Positions 35,524-36,945 of a DNA stretch of 36,945 nucleotides are shown piece after piece (the first letter of the stretch is position 1; the number at the start of each line of letters is the position of its first letter). Origin of the DNA: Pelomonas sp. KK5 (GTDB lineage Bacteria > Pseudomonadota > Gammaproteobacteria > Burkholderiales > Burkholderiaceae_C); assembly GCF_001984095.1 (NCBI RefSeq), contig NZ_LYVQ01000036.1, positions 1-36,945 of the forward strand. Reading direction: 5' to 3'. The translations under genes and the position numbers were made by a program. The notes beneath the pieces are model-generated. The model did not search any database. It was not told the origin of the DNA and worked only from the letters and a program-made list of their open reading frames with translations.

Positions 35524-36465
35524 ATGTCGTCGCAGCAAGCCAATCTCCATCCGATGCTCAACATCGCCATCAAGGCGGCACGCGCGGCGGGCTCGATCAT
35601 CAACCGCGCCTCGCTGGACCTGGAAGCGCTGAAGATCAACACCAAGGCGCCCAATGACTTCGTGACGGAGGTGGACCAGGCGGCGGAGCAGGTCATCATC
35701 GAGACCCTGCTGAGCGCCTACCCCGACCACGGCATCCTGGCCGAAGAGTCCGGCCGCGAGCACGGCGCCAAGCACAGCGAGTTCGTCTGGATCATCGATC
35801 CGCTGGACGGCACCACCAACTTCATCCACGGCCTGCCGATGTACTGCGTGTCCATCGCGCTGGCGCATCGCGGCGTGGTGCAGCAGGCCGTCGTCTACGA
35901 CCCGACCCGCAACGACCTCTTCTACGCCACCAAGGGCCGCGGCGCCTACCTGAACGACAAGCGCCTGCGCGTGTCCAAGCGGACGCGTCTCTCCGACGCC
36001 CTGGTCGGCACCGGCTTCCCCTACCGCCGCGGCGACAACCCCAAGCGCTACCTGAAGATGTTCGAGGCGGTGATGACCGAGGTGGCTGGCGTGCGCCGGC
36101 CGGGTGCCGCGGCGCTGGACCTCTGCTACGTGGCCGCCGGCTACTACGACGCCTTCTTCGAGATGGGACTGAACCCCTGGGACGTGGCGGCGGGCTCGCT
36201 GATCATCACCGAGGCCGGCGGCCTGATCGGCAACTTCACCGGCGAGAGCGACTTCATGCACCAGCGCGAAGTGCTGGCCGGCAGCCCGAAGATCTACGGC
36301 CAGATGGTGCCCATCCTGGCGCCGTTCACCCGCGTGATCAAGGAAGAGGATCTGGCGGCCGATGAAGCGGCTGCCGCCAAGCCGACGGCCGCCGAGGTGG
36401 TGGCCAAGACGGCCGAGCCGAAGAAGCGCGGCGCGGTTCGGCTGAAGAAGACCGACGCGGCCTGA
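35524..36465 (+). CDS. suhB: Inositol monophosphatase family protein SuhB
   Basis: A 313-residue Mg-dependent phosphatase. It begins [20 protein letters not shown], equivalent to MHPMLNIA of E. coli SuhB. Metal site residues lie in [25 protein letters not shown] and the second domain [14 protein letters not shown]. In E. coli SuhB also acts with NusA/NusG in rRNA antitermination. The last 45 or so residues ([20 protein letters not shown], then a lysine-rich end) form an extra Ala/Lys-rich tail not found in E. coli. ATG at 35524 is preferred; the open frame runs much further upstream antisense to trmJ. A strong terminator follows directly. Confidence 0.95.
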   Translation: MSSQQANLHPMLNIAIKAARAAGSIINRASLDLEALKINTKAPNDFVTEVDQAAEQVIIETLLSAYPDHGILAEESGREHGAKHSEFVWIIDPLDGTTNFIHGLPMYCVSIALAHRGVVQQAVVYDPTRNDLFYATKGRGAYLNDKRLRVSKRTRLSDALVGTGFPYRRGDNPKRYLKMFEAVMTEVAGVRRPGAAALDLCYVAAGYYDAFFEMGLNPWDVAAGSLIITEAGGLIGNFTGESDFMHQREVLAGSPKIYGQMVPILAPFTRVIKEEDLAADEAAAAKPTAAEVVAKTAEPKKRGAVRLKKTDAA

Positions 36466-36470
36466 TGAAA

Positions 36471-36502
36471 AGAAAGCCCTCTTGCGAGGGCTTTCTTGTT
36501 TC
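36471..36502 (+). terminator. Rho-independent terminator after suhB
   Basis: agaaagccctc (36471-36481) pairs with gagggctttct (36486-36496) around loop ttgc, followed by tgttt. A stretch of A residues on the left arm means it can also act for the convergent frc gene that ends at 36506. Confidence 0.88.
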
Positions 36503-36505
36503 TGC

Positions 36506-36945
36506 TCAGATCACTTTCTCTTCGCGTAGCGCCGCCAGATCACTGGGGCTGAAGCCCAACTCCGCCAGCACCTCCTCGGTGTGTTCACCCAGCAAGGGCG
36601 CCCGGGTGATCTCGGTCGGGCTGTCGCTCATCTTGATCGGGTTGCCCACCGTCAGGTGCTTGCCGCGCACCGGGTGGTCCACCTCGACGATCGTGCCGCT
36701 GGCGCGCAGCGATTCGTCGGCGGCGATCTCCTTCATCGACAGGATCGGCCCGCAGGGAATGTCGTACTGGTTCAGGATCTCCATCGCCTCGAACTTCGTC
36801 TTCGTCATCGTCCACTTCTCGATGCGGGCGAAGATCGGCTTCAGGTGCAGCAGCCGGGCGGCCGGGGTCTTGTAGGCCTCGTCCTCGATCCAGCGCTCCT
36901 CGCCGATGACCTTGCAGATCGCCGGCCACACCGCGCCCTGGGTGA
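36506..36945 (-). CDS. frc: CoA transferase family III, formyl-CoA:oxalate CoA-transferase-like, C-terminal fragment
   Basis: About 146 residues of the C-terminus; the gene continues beyond the right edge. The sequence has [78 protein letters not shown] and [16 protein letters not shown]. These match Frc, which moves CoA from formyl-CoA to oxalate for oxalate breakdown. The conserved catalytic aspartate is outside the window, so other family III transferases are possible, but the [11 protein letters not shown] stretch favours Frc. An oxalyl-CoA decarboxylase gene would be expected nearby. The stop is 40 bp from the suhB stop, with the shared terminator between. Confidence 0.85.
   Translation of the reverse strand, partial: TQGAVWPAICKVIGEERWIEDEAYKTPAARLLHLKPIFARIEKWTMTKTKFEAMEILNQYDIPCGPILSMKEIAADESLRASGTIVEVDHPVRGKHLTVGNPIKMSDSPTEITRAPLLGEHTEEVLAELGFSPSDLAALREEKVI

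Overview
The window is high-GC DNA (roughly two-thirds G+C by eye) that reads as ordinary chromosome of a betaproteobacterium in the order Burkholderiales, probably near the Rubrivivax/Roseateles/Leptothrix group. The evidence is an iscRSUA-hscBA-fdx cluster, a zapA-6S RNA-EVE block, an intracellular PHB depolymerase with a cysteine nucleophile, a PEP-CTERM protein, TRAP, NMT1-type and branched-chain-type solute receptors, and a tannase/MHETase-family esterase. No phage, CRISPR array, plasmid functions, rRNA or tRNA were seen. Species-level placement is inference.

Layout. 1-1960: the start of a class I/II aminotransferase, a branched-chain-type ABC solute receptor and a small heat-shock protein. 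1956-8608 (minus strand): the Fe-S assembly cluster iscR-iscS-iscU-iscA, then a 343-bp gap, then hscB-hscA-fdx-tsaD. The gap holds a 264-bp two-lobed palindromic element and an intrinsic terminator just before hscB. 8801-15551: uvrB, an aromatic/aspartate aminotransferase, phaZ, rsxB, nth, a ZapB-like coiled coil and zapA. 15583-15766: 6S RNA. 15781-19912: EVE-domain protein, a GGDEF protein with a broken signature, an HI0933-type flavoprotein, rpsU with terminator, YqeY and a DUF442 phosphatase-like protein.

19982-28223 is a transport block. TRAP subunits dctQ and dctM are followed by a convergent histidine kinase/response regulator pair, a divergent NMT1/SsuA-type ABC importer (receptor, ATPase, permease), and a separate DctP receptor on the minus strand. 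The DctP belongs to the same TRAP subtype as the DctQM and is probably its receptor, displaced by the two-component and ABC genes. 28309-31340: pmbA, then a tightly overlapping run darP-mogA-slyD. 31534-33870: a secreted tannase-family esterase followed by a PEP-CTERM surface protein. 33863-36945: cysE, trmJ, suhB and the end of an frc-type CoA transferase.

Most genes are housekeeping or central metabolism. The least explained parts are the palindromic element and terminator that split the Fe-S operon, the degenerate GGDEF protein, the split TRAP system, and the esterase/PEP-CTERM pair.
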